A stretch of DNA of 64,000 nt from Eustoma russellianum (GCA_036186865.1 AP025042.1:39864171-39928170), one strand, 5' to 3'. Shown: positions 12,601 through 24,076, numbered from the stretch's first letter. Notes: generated from the letters alone by a model not told the origin. A program made the numbers and translations.

Positions 12601-13588
12601 AATGAGCAAAATACTTGTTACACATTGACATTGTAATTTTTATTTGTTTTCGTATTTACTTAAACTCGCCAATTCTGTATTAGGGAGAAAAAAAAAAAGG
12701 AAAACTTACCAATTCCATAATGACCGCTAGTTATAGAAATGATTTATAGGCGGTCCTGATACTTGAACGAACTATAAATAGGTTAAAATCTTAAATTTGA
12801 AAAACTTTAGAAGTAACAATCAGTCTTTTTTTTTGTGTGGTGAAAAAGTCTGGCATAATATATGATTTTTAGTGCTACTAATTATTTTATCCTGATCAAT
12901 CTAAAATCATTATAATTCTCCTTTTATACAACAATTGGTCAGAATTTTCTAGAAATGCACAACCATAACCAAAATGAGGAATGTTGCTATTTTATTCTGT
13001 TTCGAGTGTTATATGAACTTAAAGTTTCCACAAATATGTCATTCTCAAATTTTTTAGCTTCTAATATCTAGGGGAGCCAAAACATATACTAGGTTTTTGA
13101 ATTCGGATTCATTTAGCTAAATGAACTATTTGGATCAGTTTGTTTATTGTAACGAGTTTTAAAATTGGTTCGGCTCGATAACACTATAATTGTTTAAACG
13201 GGCTGAACAATTTGCAAACAATTCGGCTCGTTTTGGTAAACGAACCCAAATAGGTGTTCGAAGTCGGCTCGTTTAAGTAAAATTAACGAACAAACTCGAA
13301 GAGTTCACGAACTGTTTGGTTCGCTTAACATCCCTATTAATATCACATGGTGATGTGCTTATTATCCTTGGTTATTTCTCAAGTTATTCTGCATCTAATA
13401 TAACAAACTTATGTTAATACAATTATTGATGAAAATGGCAGCATCAAGCAGAGATAGCAAATATGAAGGGTGCTTTTGAGACTGGGGAAGATGTGTACCA
13501 GCAGAGAATGAGATCAGACTATCACTCCCATATGCCTTTTGCATTTCGGGTGCAGCCAATGCACCCAAATCTTCATGAGAGGATGTAA
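9653..13588 (+). CDS. GLO: PISTILLATA/GLOBOSA-type MADS-box transcription factor (B-class floral identity)
   Basis: Exons are 9653-9840, 9951-10017, 10533-10594, 10929-11028, 11870-11899, 12049-12093 and 13442-13588. Together they give 639 bases and a 212-residue protein. The exon lengths 188, 67, 62, 100, 30, 45 and 147 fit the layout expected of PI/GLO genes, and all junctions stay in frame. Residues 1-60 form the MADS domain (start MGRGKIEIKRIENLSNRQ, then KRRNGIIKKAKEITVLCD). An I region and a K domain follow at about 88-165. The C-terminus carries the diagnostic PI motif MPFAFRVQPMHPNLHE (195-210). By family knowledge the protein works as a heterodimer with a DEF/AP3 partner to specify petals and stamens in the nucleus. 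Six introns are inferred. Intron 4 would start GC, not GT. Intron 6 contains a SINE-like repeat and a hAT-type MITE. Nothing looks broken. Confidence 0.96.
12425..12580 (+). mobile_element. Dispersed SINE-like repeat inside GLO intron 6
   Basis: The sequence carries TATATCCCAACGAAG, AAATTTATCACTAGAGGCTG, CAAACAATAACTCC, GATAAAGAGTTTGC and CAGCTCTATATGTATCTGTA in the order seen at 25755-25935. It is intronic and in the sense direction of the gene. Confidence 0.65.
13069..13336. mobile_element. hAT-type MITE in GLO intron 6
   Basis: The element begins TAGGGGAGCC and ends CATCCCTA, so both ends read TAGGG inward. It is flanked by CTAATATC (13061-13068) and TTAATATC (13337-13344), an 8-bp duplication with one mismatch. 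The interior is filled with short GAAC/GTTCG/GGCTCG repeats on both strands. Two larger relatives with perfect 8-bp duplications lie at 24077-24358 and 55884-56622. Length, duplication size and ends fit a non-autonomous hAT element. Confidence 0.8.
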
Positions 13589-14396
13589 ACACTCAGAAGC
13601 CTTTATCCCAACCCACAATTCCATCTTTTGCTGTATTGCCCTTTTCATTTGAGGTATTTGGATCTATTTTAGGGTTAAACTTTTCCTGTGCTTGAATCGA
13701 ATAAATTGCTTTGTGGGTTTGGGGGGTTGGGGGGTTGGGGGGGTGGTTGTGTGTTTGTGTTTGTGTTTATTCACTGTCTTGTGACTGGTGTTGTTTCTTC
13801 TATCATTTCAAGTGTTTTGGACAAAATGAATATTTACACATATATTTGTTATGTTTTATATTGTTGGTTGAGTAATTACTAGTATTTATTTAATGACCAT
13901 CATGAAATTTGCTTGTGATTTAAATTAATAGAAGAGCCATTCTGAAAATGGAAGAAATGTTTTCCTTGAAAAAGAAAATTATTGTGCAAAAAATAGCCAT
14001 ATTTGAATAGAGTCCATCTGCATGTAATCCTAACCCATGATTCTGATTGTCAAACTCAGAATAACTGAAGCAGGAAAGTCCGCAAGAAGTTTGTCTTTTA
14101 TGGTTAGATGTTTTGGTTTTCTTCTACTATATGTTCTCATATTCTTTTACCATTGGACCATTATGTCCCGAAAATACTTTTTTCCTTCTGTAAAATTGCA
14201 TGAAACCTAGCAGATAAAGGGGGAAAAAATCAGCCAACTGATACAAGAAAATAACAAACATTACTACATGTCTTAGAAGCTCATGTCTATAATGACATAT
14301 GAAAGCCGGATGTATACAATCATAACACACAAAACAAAATGAAAAGCATAAAGAACTAAAATAACCCTTGCAAGGTCCACATTTCGTTACTCATCT
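13589..14396. other. 3' flank of the GLO gene
   Basis: Probable 3' UTR and intergenic sequence. It has a G-rich stretch (repeated GGGGGTTG units at about 13715-13745) followed by GTGTTTGTGTTTGTG. It also contains a truncated TTG-tailed SINE-like fragment at 14256-14336. No coding sequence was recognised. Confidence 0.65.
14256..14336 (-). repeat. TTG-tailed SINE-like repeat, fragment (copy 2)
   Basis: A diverged piece of the 3' half: ACATTACTACATGTCTTAG, AGCTCATGTCTATAATGACA and CCGGATGTATACAATCATA align with the other minus-oriented copies, but the CAA-rich tail has been lost. Confidence 0.5.
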
Positions 14397-14405
14397 TAAC
14401 CTTTA

Positions 14406-15466
14406 GGGAAAATCACCTTTTGCCCTCTTGTGCTATGGTCATTAGGTCGATTGCCTCCCTGATGTTTAAAATTAGATACATAATCCCCTTGTGATTTTGG
14501 ACTGATGAGAAAATGGCATTTTTGTAAATTTTTGTCGCCGGAATTGCTGTAAAGACACAAATGCCCCTCTCATTAAATTATTTTTTTTCTCTTTCCCCAC
14601 TTTATCTTTCCTCCCCATACCGAAAAATGTTTCTTCTCTCCTCATATACCTTTTGCTGCAGACATGCTTGAGAAAGCATCTTCAAATTTTTTCTTCTCAA
14701 CATGTTCAAGAAAACTTCGATTGGTAATGAAAAGAGCATTTCAATGGGAATGAAATAATCACCCCATGTTTTTCTGTCCCAGTTTTTGAAATAATCACTC
14801 CATGCTGCGTTTTCAGTCTATTCTTTCATTTTTAACCTTTGTCTTCTTCTGATGTGAAGATGTAAATGCATAAATGCATCAAACAGTAGCAAGTTGCAGA
14901 AAAGAAGCCTTCGTTACAGCCTTCTGGAGGAAGCTTTTAGTCACCTCTCTTTTTCTTGAGATTTGGTACCATGGAGCTGCACTCTTATCGATGGCATTTG
15001 TAAAGGAATCTTAAGGGTCGGTGGTGAATTGTTCCCAGAACATTCAATTGATACTCAGTGTTATCAAAATCAAAGATATAAGGGTTTCAAAAGATGGTTA
15101 GCTTACAACAATAATCATAGGAGCAAGATCCTACACTATTAGAGGAATGATAGCGTTCAGATTTCACATAAATTAACCTTTGTCTTTCGGGCCTCTTGCA
15201 TTTGCTGATAAGAGCATCTCATCTGGTGGAGACAAAAATCTACGTGAAGCTGATGTTGGGCAGGGGTATATTTGTCCATGATTAAGCAAGATTAAGTTAT
15301 AATATAAAATACTCACTTAACGGGCGCGTGTGCATCAAATTCCGGCGACAAAAATTTACAAAAATGTCATAGTCCAAAAGTACATGGGGTATGTATCTAA
15401 TTTTAAACATCAGGAGGGCAATCGACCGAATGGCCATAGCACAAAGAGGCAAAAGGAGATTTTCGC
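14406..15466. mobile_element. Non-autonomous Mutator-like transposon with long terminal inverted repeats
   Basis: The left end (GGGAAAATCACCTTTTGCCC onward) and the reverse complement of the right end (GCGAAAATCTCCTTTTGCC) match over roughly 140 bases. They share GTGCTATGG, GGTCGATTGCC, TGATGTTTAAAATTAGATAC and TTTTTGTCGCCGGAATT. The flanks are TAACCTTTA (14397-14405) and TAACATTTA (15467-15475), a 9-bp target duplication with one mismatch. Long TIRs plus a 9-bp duplication are typical of MULEs. The interior, about 780 bases, has no transposase frame. Whether it contains captured gene sequence (a Pack-MULE) could not be judged by eye. Confidence 0.85.
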
Positions 15467-15542
15467 TAACATTTATGAAAACTGAATTCAAGAAATACAT
15501 TATCAAACAACTTATCCTATACATTTTTTGGGGGGTCAACTA

Positions 15543-16129
15543 TCAGATGCAGAGAGCATCTGCATAAACAAGACCAGACTTACAGAAGTAACCTTGAGAA
15601 GGATTACAACGTCTATCTTCCGAGCAAATGCAATTCCCTTCCAAAGCACCTCCATCTCCTTTCTCCCCATTCTCTATTCCCAACTCCGTTCACTCGAAAA
15701 CAAACCCTCCGGATCAAACAACTTTTTCGCCAACAATTCTCAAAACCCACATTTTTTTCACATCAATAAACGAAAATTCCGATTCTTAGCCCAATGCGAC
15801 CTCGCGCCTGACTTAAAAAACCCCATTTGCTTCACTTCTTCCCACACATCTTGGTTCAACCGCGGCGTGAACGCATCATCAGCGCGAAAATAGTTGAAGT
15901 CTATGACCACAGAGTCTTGGGATTGTCCTATATATGCAATTGAACCTTTTACGAAGCGGATTAAAAACCCGTTATGTAAGTCTACCCGACATAAGTTGTT
16001 AGGGCTAAGGCTCCGAAGTTCTTCGATATCGCGAATGAAGTTTGGGAATTCGGAGGAAGGAAATATGGCGGTGGATTCGTAGAAGAAGAGGCCGTTGATG
16101 GTTGGATCCCATGAGCATTCTCTGTCGAA
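15543..16129 (-). pseudogene. L-gulonolactone oxidase-like pseudogene, 3' part only
   Basis: From about 16129 the minus-strand frame reads CSWDPTINGLFFYEST, then LCRVDLHNGFLIRFV, YIGQSQDSVVIDFNYFRADD, TPRLNQDVWEEV and SHWAKNRNF. These match the order of blocks at the C-terminal end of plant L-gulonolactone oxidases (FAD-linked, ascorbate-related), including the HWGKNRN-like motif. The copy is dead. After RNFRLLM there are two in-frame stops, then the frame resumes as ELLAKKLFDPEGLFSSE, hits a further stop, and a frameshift leads to EGNCICSEDRRCNPSQGYFC near the end. The N-terminal two thirds, including the FAD-binding domain, are absent. The 5' break at about 16129 follows CTCTCAG, which may be an old intron acceptor. 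The Mutator-like element ends only about 70 bases from its 3' end. Confidence 0.85.
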
Positions 16130-16207
16130 ACTGAGAGAAGGAAAGTATGTTGGAAAATGTGTCAACACATGGTAAACAAAACTCGAGAAGTAACACAACA
16201 GAGAAAA

Positions 16208-16668
16208 ATTAGGTGGCAGTTTGGTTGTTACTTGAGTATCAGAATCAGAATTAATTAGGTGGCGTTTGGTTGATACTTGAGAATCGAAATCAGAATCAGA
16301 ATGAGTATGACAGGGTATGGAATTATAGGATATGAGTTTGAGCCTAAAAGTGATAGTTGTTTGGTATTGAAGTGGAAATGAGTATTGATAGACATTGATG
16401 ATGTTTGTAATGTATCAGAGTTGAAATGAGTACCGAATTTGGACGGCCGGAAATATTTAACCGGCCGGAATAGTGACCGACAACGGACCGGCGGCCGATG
16501 ACCGGCCATACCCCTCATTCTCCATATTGATAAAAAAGGGGCTAGTATATAAAAAACGATATCCATTACCAAATACTTGGATATCAAAGTGATACTCATA
16601 CCCTATTTTCCAAACAAACAACTTCAATGCCTTTATTCCAAATCCCCCAACCAAACACCACCTTGAGA
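16208..16668. mobile_element. MITE-like element with GGTGGCGTTTGGTTG inverted ends
   Basis: GGTGGCGTTTGGTTG at about 16259 is mirrored by CAACCAAACACCACC at about 16651-16666, giving an inverted-repeat unit of about 410 bases. An extra partial copy of the left end lies just outside it (AGGTGGCAGTTTGGTTG at about 16211). The interior has a GC-rich patch with repeated CCGGCC near 16443-16505. The duplicated target is unclear, so the superfamily (PIF/Harbinger or hAT) is left open. Confidence 0.55.
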
Positions 16669-16707
16669 TGTAAGGAGAGTTATTCTCTTTAAAGCAATTA
16701 TTTTGTT

Positions 16708-16789
16708 TTAAATAATGAGCATCAAAAGATTTTTCAAATCATTGCTTTTTAAATAATGAGCATCAAAAGATTTTTCAAATCATTGCTTC
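16708..16789. repeat. Two-copy tandem repeat, unit about 41 bp
   Basis: The unit TTTAAATAATGAGCATCAAA followed by AGATTTTTCAAATCATTGCT occurs twice in succession with essentially no differences, which suggests a recent local duplication. Confidence 0.9.
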
Positions 16790-16882
16790 TTATTTCAGAC
16801 ATTATAGGTATATGTTACGCCTATAATTATATATATTATTCTCATTAGTAGTTTAACTTTTTAGATGAGATGGCAATCACTC

Positions 16883-17109
16883 TTCTTTGACTTTGGAATA
16901 TGATGGAATAAAACAAAATGATTTACTAAATTGGTTGCATTTCTTATATTGTGAAGTAGCAGTTGATCGACACAGTTTGACGTAATTTTTATTATGCGTC
17001 ATCGGGAAACCACATCTGTGTACATAGGTATGTTTTTGTACATCTGATCCTCTCATACCTTGACATAGGCGAATGTCTCTAAAGTAATAGGGTAATGTTG
17101 TTGTTGTAA
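16883..17109 (+). mobile_element. TTG-tailed SINE-like repeat, copy 3 (full length)
   Basis: This copy is in the forward direction. It has the head GGAATATGATGGAATAAAAC, the block GCAGTTGATCGACACAG, GTACATCTGATCC, a degenerate GGCGAATGTCTCTAAAG and the tail AATGTTGTTGTTGTA. Length is about 227 bases, matching the copies at 19028-19255 and 31596-31828. Confidence 0.75.
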
Positions 17110-17628
17110 GGTAATTTTACATGGAGGAGTCAAATTGAAAAGACTACTATATGTTACTATTGTTGTGCACGTGCAGTAAGTCCACGTGTGAAAAGGTATT
17201 TTAAGCCTACAAATGTATAGATTAGTCTTCTTTCAAATTGTTTCCGAGTGTAAGTGATACGTTAGTTTAACAATGGTAAAACACAAAAGTTGAGTGTGTG
17301 TGAGCAGATAACTCATTATGTTCATAGGGTTGAGTCGGTATGTGTTAGTTCTGGATAACAAGAGAAAGAGCATATTTTATAACTCACATGAATTTCTGGT
17401 TTGGTTAGTAATTTATAATGATTTGGGTGGTGGTTGGTGTCCTTTTTCTTTTTTTCTTTTCTTTATATCTTGTCTTTCCTCTTTTTCCACCCTAACTAGG
17501 CAGCTTAGCTTTCTGATATAGGAAGAACTTGTATTTAACAAAAGAAGTGTGTTCCATAAGTTAAACAAAGTTACAAAAGTGGCAAGTGTTCAACAATGTT
17601 ACTTGTAGATATGGCCGGTGGACCTCTA

Positions 17629-17755
17629 CTACAACAACAACAACATTTCTCATTACCTTAGAGTCTCCCGCCTATGGCAGAGTATGGGGGGTCGGATATA
17701 CGCAATCATACCCATGCATTAGAAACACACCGATGTTGTTTCCCGATGACCCATA
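17629..17755 (-). mobile_element. TTG-tailed SINE-like repeat, truncated copy 4
   Basis: It shows the CAACAACAACAACA tail, GAGTCTCCCGCCTATGGCAG, GGGGGGTCGGATATACGC and AGAAACACACCGATGTTG, then stops. The head half is missing, as expected for a 5'-truncated retroposon. Confidence 0.75.
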
Positions 17756-18061
17756 CCGTTGGACCTTTACAAATTAGATATATATCTTTTCCACTCGAAG
17801 TATTTAGAAACTAGTTGCAGAAACATCAAGAATCAAAACAAAAACCTGCATATCCAAATAAGTAGTTGTAAAAGCATCTGACTTGTCAAATTCCAAAGTA
17901 GGCCGAGATAATGCCAAGCTGTTTCATTATATGTATCATCGTTCTGAATCACGATGCTGCCAAGACATCCCTTCCATATGTCAAAAGTAAGTATATGTAA
18001 CTAGTCTACTCCTGTAAAATTATCTAGAAGTACAGGTTTTGGTGCTTCATGTCAAGCTGAC

Positions 18062-20928
18062 TTAACTATGAATATCTTCTGATCGTGAAGCAGCTGAAGG
18101 CAAAGGAGAGTACTCGCAATGCTCTGCTAATGCTTCATGAGATAGAACGGTCCGTTGGCCATCAGAAGTATATGATCTGCCACAGTATACAAAGTAAATA
18201 AAGTTGATCAAATTCAAGGCAGTGAGTAGCCAGTAATAGTAGTCTAGGTGACCCTGGTTCAGGTTACTAGCCAACCAGCTAGGTGCGTCTCCATGAGCAG
18301 TGACTGCGCCGACGACTTTTACTAACACTGTACCTAGCAGGCTAGAGACAGCCGACCCAAGTGACCAAATAGCTACAGCAATGCTGGACATTTTTCTAGG
18401 GAAGTGCGAGTAAAAGAATTCGATCTGCCCAATCGAGTATAAAGCCTCAGCTAATCCATATAGTACAAATTGTGGAACCAACCACATTGCAGACATGTCC
18501 AATACTGAATTAGGATCATCCTGAACCCCTTGTTCAATCGCTTTGTCTCGCCTTGTGCTTTCTACTACTGCTGCCACTGCCATTCCTAAGCATAAGATGA
18601 TTAATCCAATTCCCATCCTCACTACCGGGCTAAGACCTTTTGGTTGACCAGTGTATGTTGATATTAATGGTGCTAATACGCGATCGTACACAGCCACCCA
18701 GATTGCTATAGTGCCAACTACAAACAAACTGAAGGATCCTGCTGGAATCTCAAAATTTGAAGTTAGGTGCCTGTCCATCGATTTCGCTTGAAGCGTGGGA
18801 AAGTGGCCAGCAGTAATGCTCATGATCATTAGAAGGCCAGTGGACCACATTGGAACAATTGTAAAAGCAGATTTAAGTAGTTCCACTTGCTCCACACTGC
18901 AGAGGCTCCAAGTATTTGAAGCTGATCCATCTGAGTTCAATTCCCTTTCACTATCTTCGATAATGCAGGCCTTGTTAAGGAACCTGCAGAACAGTATGAA
19001 TAAGAAGACAATAAATAAACCGGCAATCCTACAACAACAACAGCAGCAACAACATCCCGTCTATGGTGAGGTATGGGGGATCGGACGTACGCAACCGTAC
19101 CCATATATTAGAAACACACAGAGGTTTTCTGATGACCCATAATGAAAATTGTGTCAAGTTGTGTCGATCAACTGCTACTTCATAATATAATAAGCGTAGC
19201 CAATTTAATGAATCATTTTGCTTTATTCCATCATATTCCAAAGTCAAGGAAGAGTGTGTACTTGACTCTAAATGGAAACATAAACTGGCAATCCTACAAA
19301 CTTACGAATTTGAGCCATATAAAAAACCAATTGCATGTAGTCAACCTCTCAAGCTAGGGGGGATGGGGGAGGAAACATTCAGTTAATAAACAAAGATTAC
19401 TCTACCAAGTACAAGAAAATGGAGTTGATATGTTTTCAGTTTTAGCAATAATTACACATGGAAAGATGCAAAATGGCAGACTGCATTATCTGCAAACTAA
19501 ATAAATGCAGAAAAGAAGATACCTTAATTTATCAGAAGCTGCAAGACTTTCCGGGTTTACATGGTAATAAGAATTTGTTTTGAGAGTGTGATCCAGTTGT
19601 CTTTTCCTAAATGCCGCTACGAGGACTTGGACAAATCCAGTAAGCAAGCTCTCGCTGACTTCAGCTTTTATATAAAGAGAAGAGCCAACTAAGAACAACA
19701 GAGTAGAGAAAGCCGCAAGGAGAACAGGAACTCCAAAACCAACATTCCAGCCAAAGTGGTCTTGGATGTAAACAATGACAGTAACTGCAAGAAGGGTTGC
19801 GATTCCTGATGAAGCATAATACCAATTGAAGTAAGTTTGAAGAACCTTCTGATTCTTCAGGTTTTCCCTCTTGTGCAGCTGGTCTGCACCAAATGCGATT
19901 GCGCAAGGTCTTATACAACCAGCTCCCATAGAAACCAGTACAAAAGAGAGCAAGAGGAAAGCAATTTGGAACCATTTTGGTGCACCGCACTGGTTCATGA
20001 GCAGGTCACAAGAGGGTGCAAGTCCGGGAACTATAGTAGTTAACCAAAGAAGAAGCATGCCCTGCAGAAATAGCAAATACTCTGAAAGTTGAAAGGCAAG
20101 AAACGACATACTTATCTAACCATGTATCGGCCTAATTTTTCATGTATGTGATCATATTCTTTAAGTATCCGGATCTCAATCACAACTTCTAACCATTGTG
20201 ATTAAAGCATAACAACAACAAGAATAACAACATTGCCCATTGACTCAGAGGCTCCAGCCTATGGCGAGGTATGAGGGTCGAATATACGCAACGAAACAGA
20301 TGTTAGAAACACATTGAGCTTATTTCGCGATGACCATAATGAATGAATGACAGAAGTATAACATAATGCCATTCAACATGATCAATTCAAGGCCTAGCTC
20401 ATAGCTGAAGAGAATTATCTTAATCAAGGTTAAACAAAAGGAGCAGTAGAAACAAAGTGAAAACAACAGAATTTGACAATATTTTGGGCATGAAAGGATC
20501 AGATGACTTACAAGGAAACTACAAAAAGATCCAATAGCAATGACCCAGAACCGACCCAAATAAGAATCGGAAACAAAAGCACCAACAATGGCCAGACCAT
20601 TAGAAAGAGCTAACCAAATAAACAGTATACTTGACGCAGTGACGGCTTCCATTTGATAGACTTTCATCAAGTAGAAAATCATGTTTGGCATTAGCCCGAA
20701 ACTCGCCAACTTCTCTAATGATTCATTCACTGCAAAATTCACAGAAGGCATCATCAAGAAAATTAGAACACACATTGTTACAAACAAAAAGCATACAGTT
20801 TTTAATATTATCAAACAAAAGTTACCGATTATGAAAGGCATGGTTTTGAGGCCACCCTTTTGTGGGTCTTTTTTCTGATCAAGTAAACTCTCCTCTTCTT
20901 GTTTTGCAGCCATTCTCACTTCTTCCAT
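18062..20928 (-). CDS. NPF (NRT1/PTR) family membrane transporter, probably NPF1-like
   Basis: Exons on the minus strand are 20928-20826, 20729-20512, 20061-19523 and 18983-18062. They give 1782 bases and 593 residues, and all introns are GT-AG. The ATG at 20928 is the first in frame. NPF hallmarks appear in order: GGLKTMPFII, the ExxEK proton-coupling motif (ESLEK), FVSDSYLGRF, LLWLTTIVPG, GCIRPCAIAFGADQL, FNWYYASSG, SDKLRFLNKA, QAKSMDR, IPAGSFSLF, SAMWLVPQFVLYGLAEA and GHLDYYYWLL. About 12 membrane segments are split by a large central loop. By family knowledge it is a proton-coupled carrier of nitrate, peptides or hormones. The wording SDKLRFLNKACII and QIEFFYSHFP points to the NPF1 group, but the substrate cannot be read from sequence. 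Introns 2 and 3 each contain a TTG-tailed SINE-like copy. Confidence 0.94.
19028..19255 (-). mobile_element. TTG-tailed SINE-like repeat, copy 5, in NPF intron 3
   Basis: A full-length copy that lies inside the intron in the same orientation as the gene. The tail is CAACAACAACAGCAGCAACAACA, followed by CCCGTCTATGGTGAGG, GGGGGATCGGACGTACGC and the GATCGACA block. Confidence 0.8.
20209..20335 (-). mobile_element. TTG-tailed SINE-like repeat, truncated copy 6, in NPF intron 2
   Basis: The CAACAACAAGAATAACAACA tail is followed by CAGAGGCTCCAGCCTATGGC and GGGTCGAATATACGCAACG. The head half is missing. It is intronic. Confidence 0.75.
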
Positions 20929-22392
20929 GAACAAAATTTGTTAGGGAATGGAATCGAAGAAAATGCTTTATAGAAAAAAGTCAACATGCTTTGATATTGA
21001 CAGCATACCTGACAAGGTTTATATTAACCGGTGCTGCCTTGTCATGTCGAATTATTCATGCTCCAACTAAGATAGATAAAACAGTGTATGATCTTTAAGA
21101 CCAGAGAATCTGGCCATAAAAGAACTGTTCCAGAAATTGGCAAAATTCTCTGACATTCACTTTCTTTAAAAATTTTCTTCAAGGTTTCCAGACAATTGAA
21201 ATCAACCGGCCAAAGATTTTGTTTAATGCTCAACTAACACGTCGCCATCTGTGCTTCCCCAACATTGCCTACAGTTATATGTTGTTATTGTATCGTATCC
21301 ACCGAAATAGAAAAAACAAACAAAACAAAACAAAACTAAGAATCTTTCGAACTGCAATACGTTCACTGAAACCTGATGCGCTTGAAATTCTATTACAATC
21401 ATGATTTAGATTATTGACATAAATCATATATTAAAATTACTTCGATCTAAATCACTTGATTAAATGGTGTCAGGTGATTCATGTGAAACGTGGTAAGCCT
21501 ATAGCACACCCAACTCACGCGTGAGCAAGGTACGATCAAGCCTGTGCTCGAGCCACTAGGTCGGCAAGGCAGCCCAGTGCTTTAGGTGTCAAAGCCGGTC
21601 CGATATAGACTCATGTTCCAGTTTTTGGCACGGGTCAAACCGGTTCATGCTCGATTGACTGTGTAAAATGTATATGCTCATTTTTCTGAAGAGGGATGGT
21701 CCGGTCATCCAATTCTAATAAGACCGGTGCTTGATTATCAGGCCTTATGATAGTAATGCGTTCTTCACCATTTAATGTGATGCATGATAGTGTATTTCAT
21801 ACACACATATATATATATATAAGGAAGCAGATTTGGATCAACTCTTCCTCATTTGTTAAAAGTACAGAGCTATAAGATAAGTCTAGTTTAAATTACACTA
21901 CTTTAAAAAATTAAAATGAATTTATACTTTGGGACGAAACTAGTACCATAAACTAATCTAGTAGTATCTGCGTTATTAAATATAAGTCTACTTTAGGTTG
22001 TCAACATAGTGTAAATTATAATATTTAGAAAAATTAAAGTAGACTTATACGGAGCTAGTACTATACAATATAATCATACGAGATTTCTCCTTTGTTCAAT
22101 ATACTTCTTCACCTTAGACTTTACCCTCTTCACTTTTACCGGGGCCATAATTTTTTTTTTTTAAAAAAAAATCTCCTTCCACATAGCAGTGTTTGATTGG
22201 CAGCCTTTTATTTAGCCGCATCAATTGTATGTCCATATCTGAACCCATGAAAACAATTGTGGTGGGACCTTACAATGGAAGGCAGAGTTGGGCAGGACAT
22301 TTAAATGCTACAACATTTAGAGCGTCGTACTTGAATGTGATTGACATACCGTATCTACTCTTTTGATGCAAATACTAATGCAGAGGCTTCAT

Positions 22393-22565
22393 CGGATGAG
22401 ATCCTAAGAGGCTAAAAATGAGGTCTCTAATCATGCGTCGCCACTTGTACAAAAGCAAAGGAGTGCTGAAATTTTTTTTAAAAAAATTGATTTTATACAC
22501 GTGGCGACGCGTGATTAGAGGCCTCACTTTTAACCTCACTTTTAACCTTCTAGGATCTCATCCGG
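22393..22565. mobile_element. Foldback MITE with 9-bp target duplication (Mutator-like)
   Basis: The ends CGGATGAGATCCTAAGAGG and, reverse complemented, CCGGATGAGATCCTAGAAGG are part of inverted arms of about 65 bases that nearly meet in the middle. The arms also share TCTCTAATCATGCGTCGCCAC and its complement. AGGCTTCAT flanks both sides (22384-22392, 22566-22574). The GGATGAGATC end is shared with the copy at 55593-55770. Confidence 0.8.
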
Positions 22566-22705
22566 AGGCTTCATACCTCGGCTCCATGGAAAGCTTGGTG
22601 TATCATGCACACTTGCACGAGACGATGTTATTGACCTCGCGGATGATTGTGACACTTGCTCGAGATGATATTGACCTCACGGGATGATTTTGTATATATA
22701 CACAC

Positions 22706-22744
<39 letters not shown>

Positions 22745-22801
22745 TTTTTCATTTTTTTGGCTCAGTTTGCCATAGACGTCCATCATAAGAGGAACCCTGC
22801 T

Positions 22802-22863
<62 letters not shown>

Positions 22864-22921
22864 TTTTTCATTTTTTTGGCTCAGTTTGCCATAGACGTCC
22901 ATCATAAGAGGAACCCTGCTG
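22706..22921. repeat. (TA)n runs flanking a duplicated unit of about 60 bp
   Basis: GGTTTTTCATTTTTTTGGCT through GAGGAACCCTGCTGG occurs at about 22743-22802 and again at about 22862-22921. Each copy is preceded by a long run of TA dinucleotides. The two copies look identical, suggesting recent unequal exchange or slippage through the TA tracts. Confidence 0.9.
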
Positions 22922-24076
22922 GCATGTGAGAACGGCATCAAAGAGATTTTCTGATATGGGAACTCTAGTCAGGGTCTACTCTGTCTCAATCTGAAGAATC
23001 ATTGTGGATAATGTAAATCAGAAGCTAAGCGGTCTCCTAGGCTGGTGAGGAGTTACAAAATGACACACAAGTAGAATCATTGAGAATTGGTGTTTAATCC
23101 TCAAAAAAAAAAAAAGTTCACTTTATTCCCTCAATTTGGCTCACTTTATTCCCTCAATTCTTAGGGATAATAAAGATCCATTGAGAATACAAAATTACTC
23201 CTTTCATTAGCCAGGAGGAATTAGTCTCCACTAGAAAAAACCAACAAGAAAGAAAGAAGTTACTATTTAGGTAGGATAGATGGATTTGCTCTAATGGTTA
23301 ACCTCCAACACCATTGATGTTCGATAGGTTTGATATTAATAGCTGAATCTACTATTATCTCGTCTATTGGGTATAACATAGCAAATGATAGTATAATAAT
23401 GAACATCAAAATGATATTAAAAAATATGGTCTGAAGAATCTAAATAGTAGTTCTATGAACAATCTTTTGGGAATTAGATTTTCTTATAGTGGAAAACGAA
23501 AACCAAAGTCAGAACGAAGAACAAAAAGACATCGTGATGGTAAGTCTATTGTTCCTTGCATCATAGGTGTTGTTGAGACTTAAGAGGGATGGTGTTAAAA
23601 AAAAAAGAATTTGGATGTCATCTCTCTATCACATATTTCAATGATAAGACTATGTCGTGTATATTAATTTATTTTGAATTTGATATATATATGATATGAT
23701 TTGATCAGATGGATTAAACAAATATTGTGACTTAGAATGGATTAGTATATCTTTTAAAAATATATTCATGAAAAAATTAGTGCCAATCAATAAATAATAA
23801 ACGCGGGAGAAGATAACAACAAACTACGACGATTGCAAGGAATCAGCCGGTTTTTAATTTTTTTTTTTTACTTTTATAAGTGGAGGGGAGCTGTATTTGT
23901 AAATATTTAATTAGGCACATATTTGTCCGTCGAGGGATATATTTTTATTTATTTTTTATTTCCTAATAACATAACGGTATTATCCTCTTGAAAATGGCCG
24001 GTTTGGCCAAATATTCACATTATAAAAAGTCAAGCCTGGAATTGCATTCCTTATGAAAAATATAAGAGGATATAGT

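Larger units (their letters stand above)
16169..18061. other. Repeat-rich intergenic region
   Basis: Between the gulonolactone oxidase remnant and the NPF gene there is no convincing gene. It holds the inverted-end element (16208-16668), a tandem duplication of about 41 bases (16708-16789) and two TTG-tailed SINE-like copies (16883-17109 and 17629-17755). The last few hundred bases are the 3' flank of the NPF gene. Confidence 0.7.

Noticed and set aside
15528..15893. 121-codon plus-strand open frame
   Set aside because: It is antisense to the gulonolactone oxidase pseudogene, whose minus-strand reading matches a known protein family.
19661..19990. 109-codon alternative-frame open frame
   Set aside because: Shifted-frame shadow of NPF exon 3.
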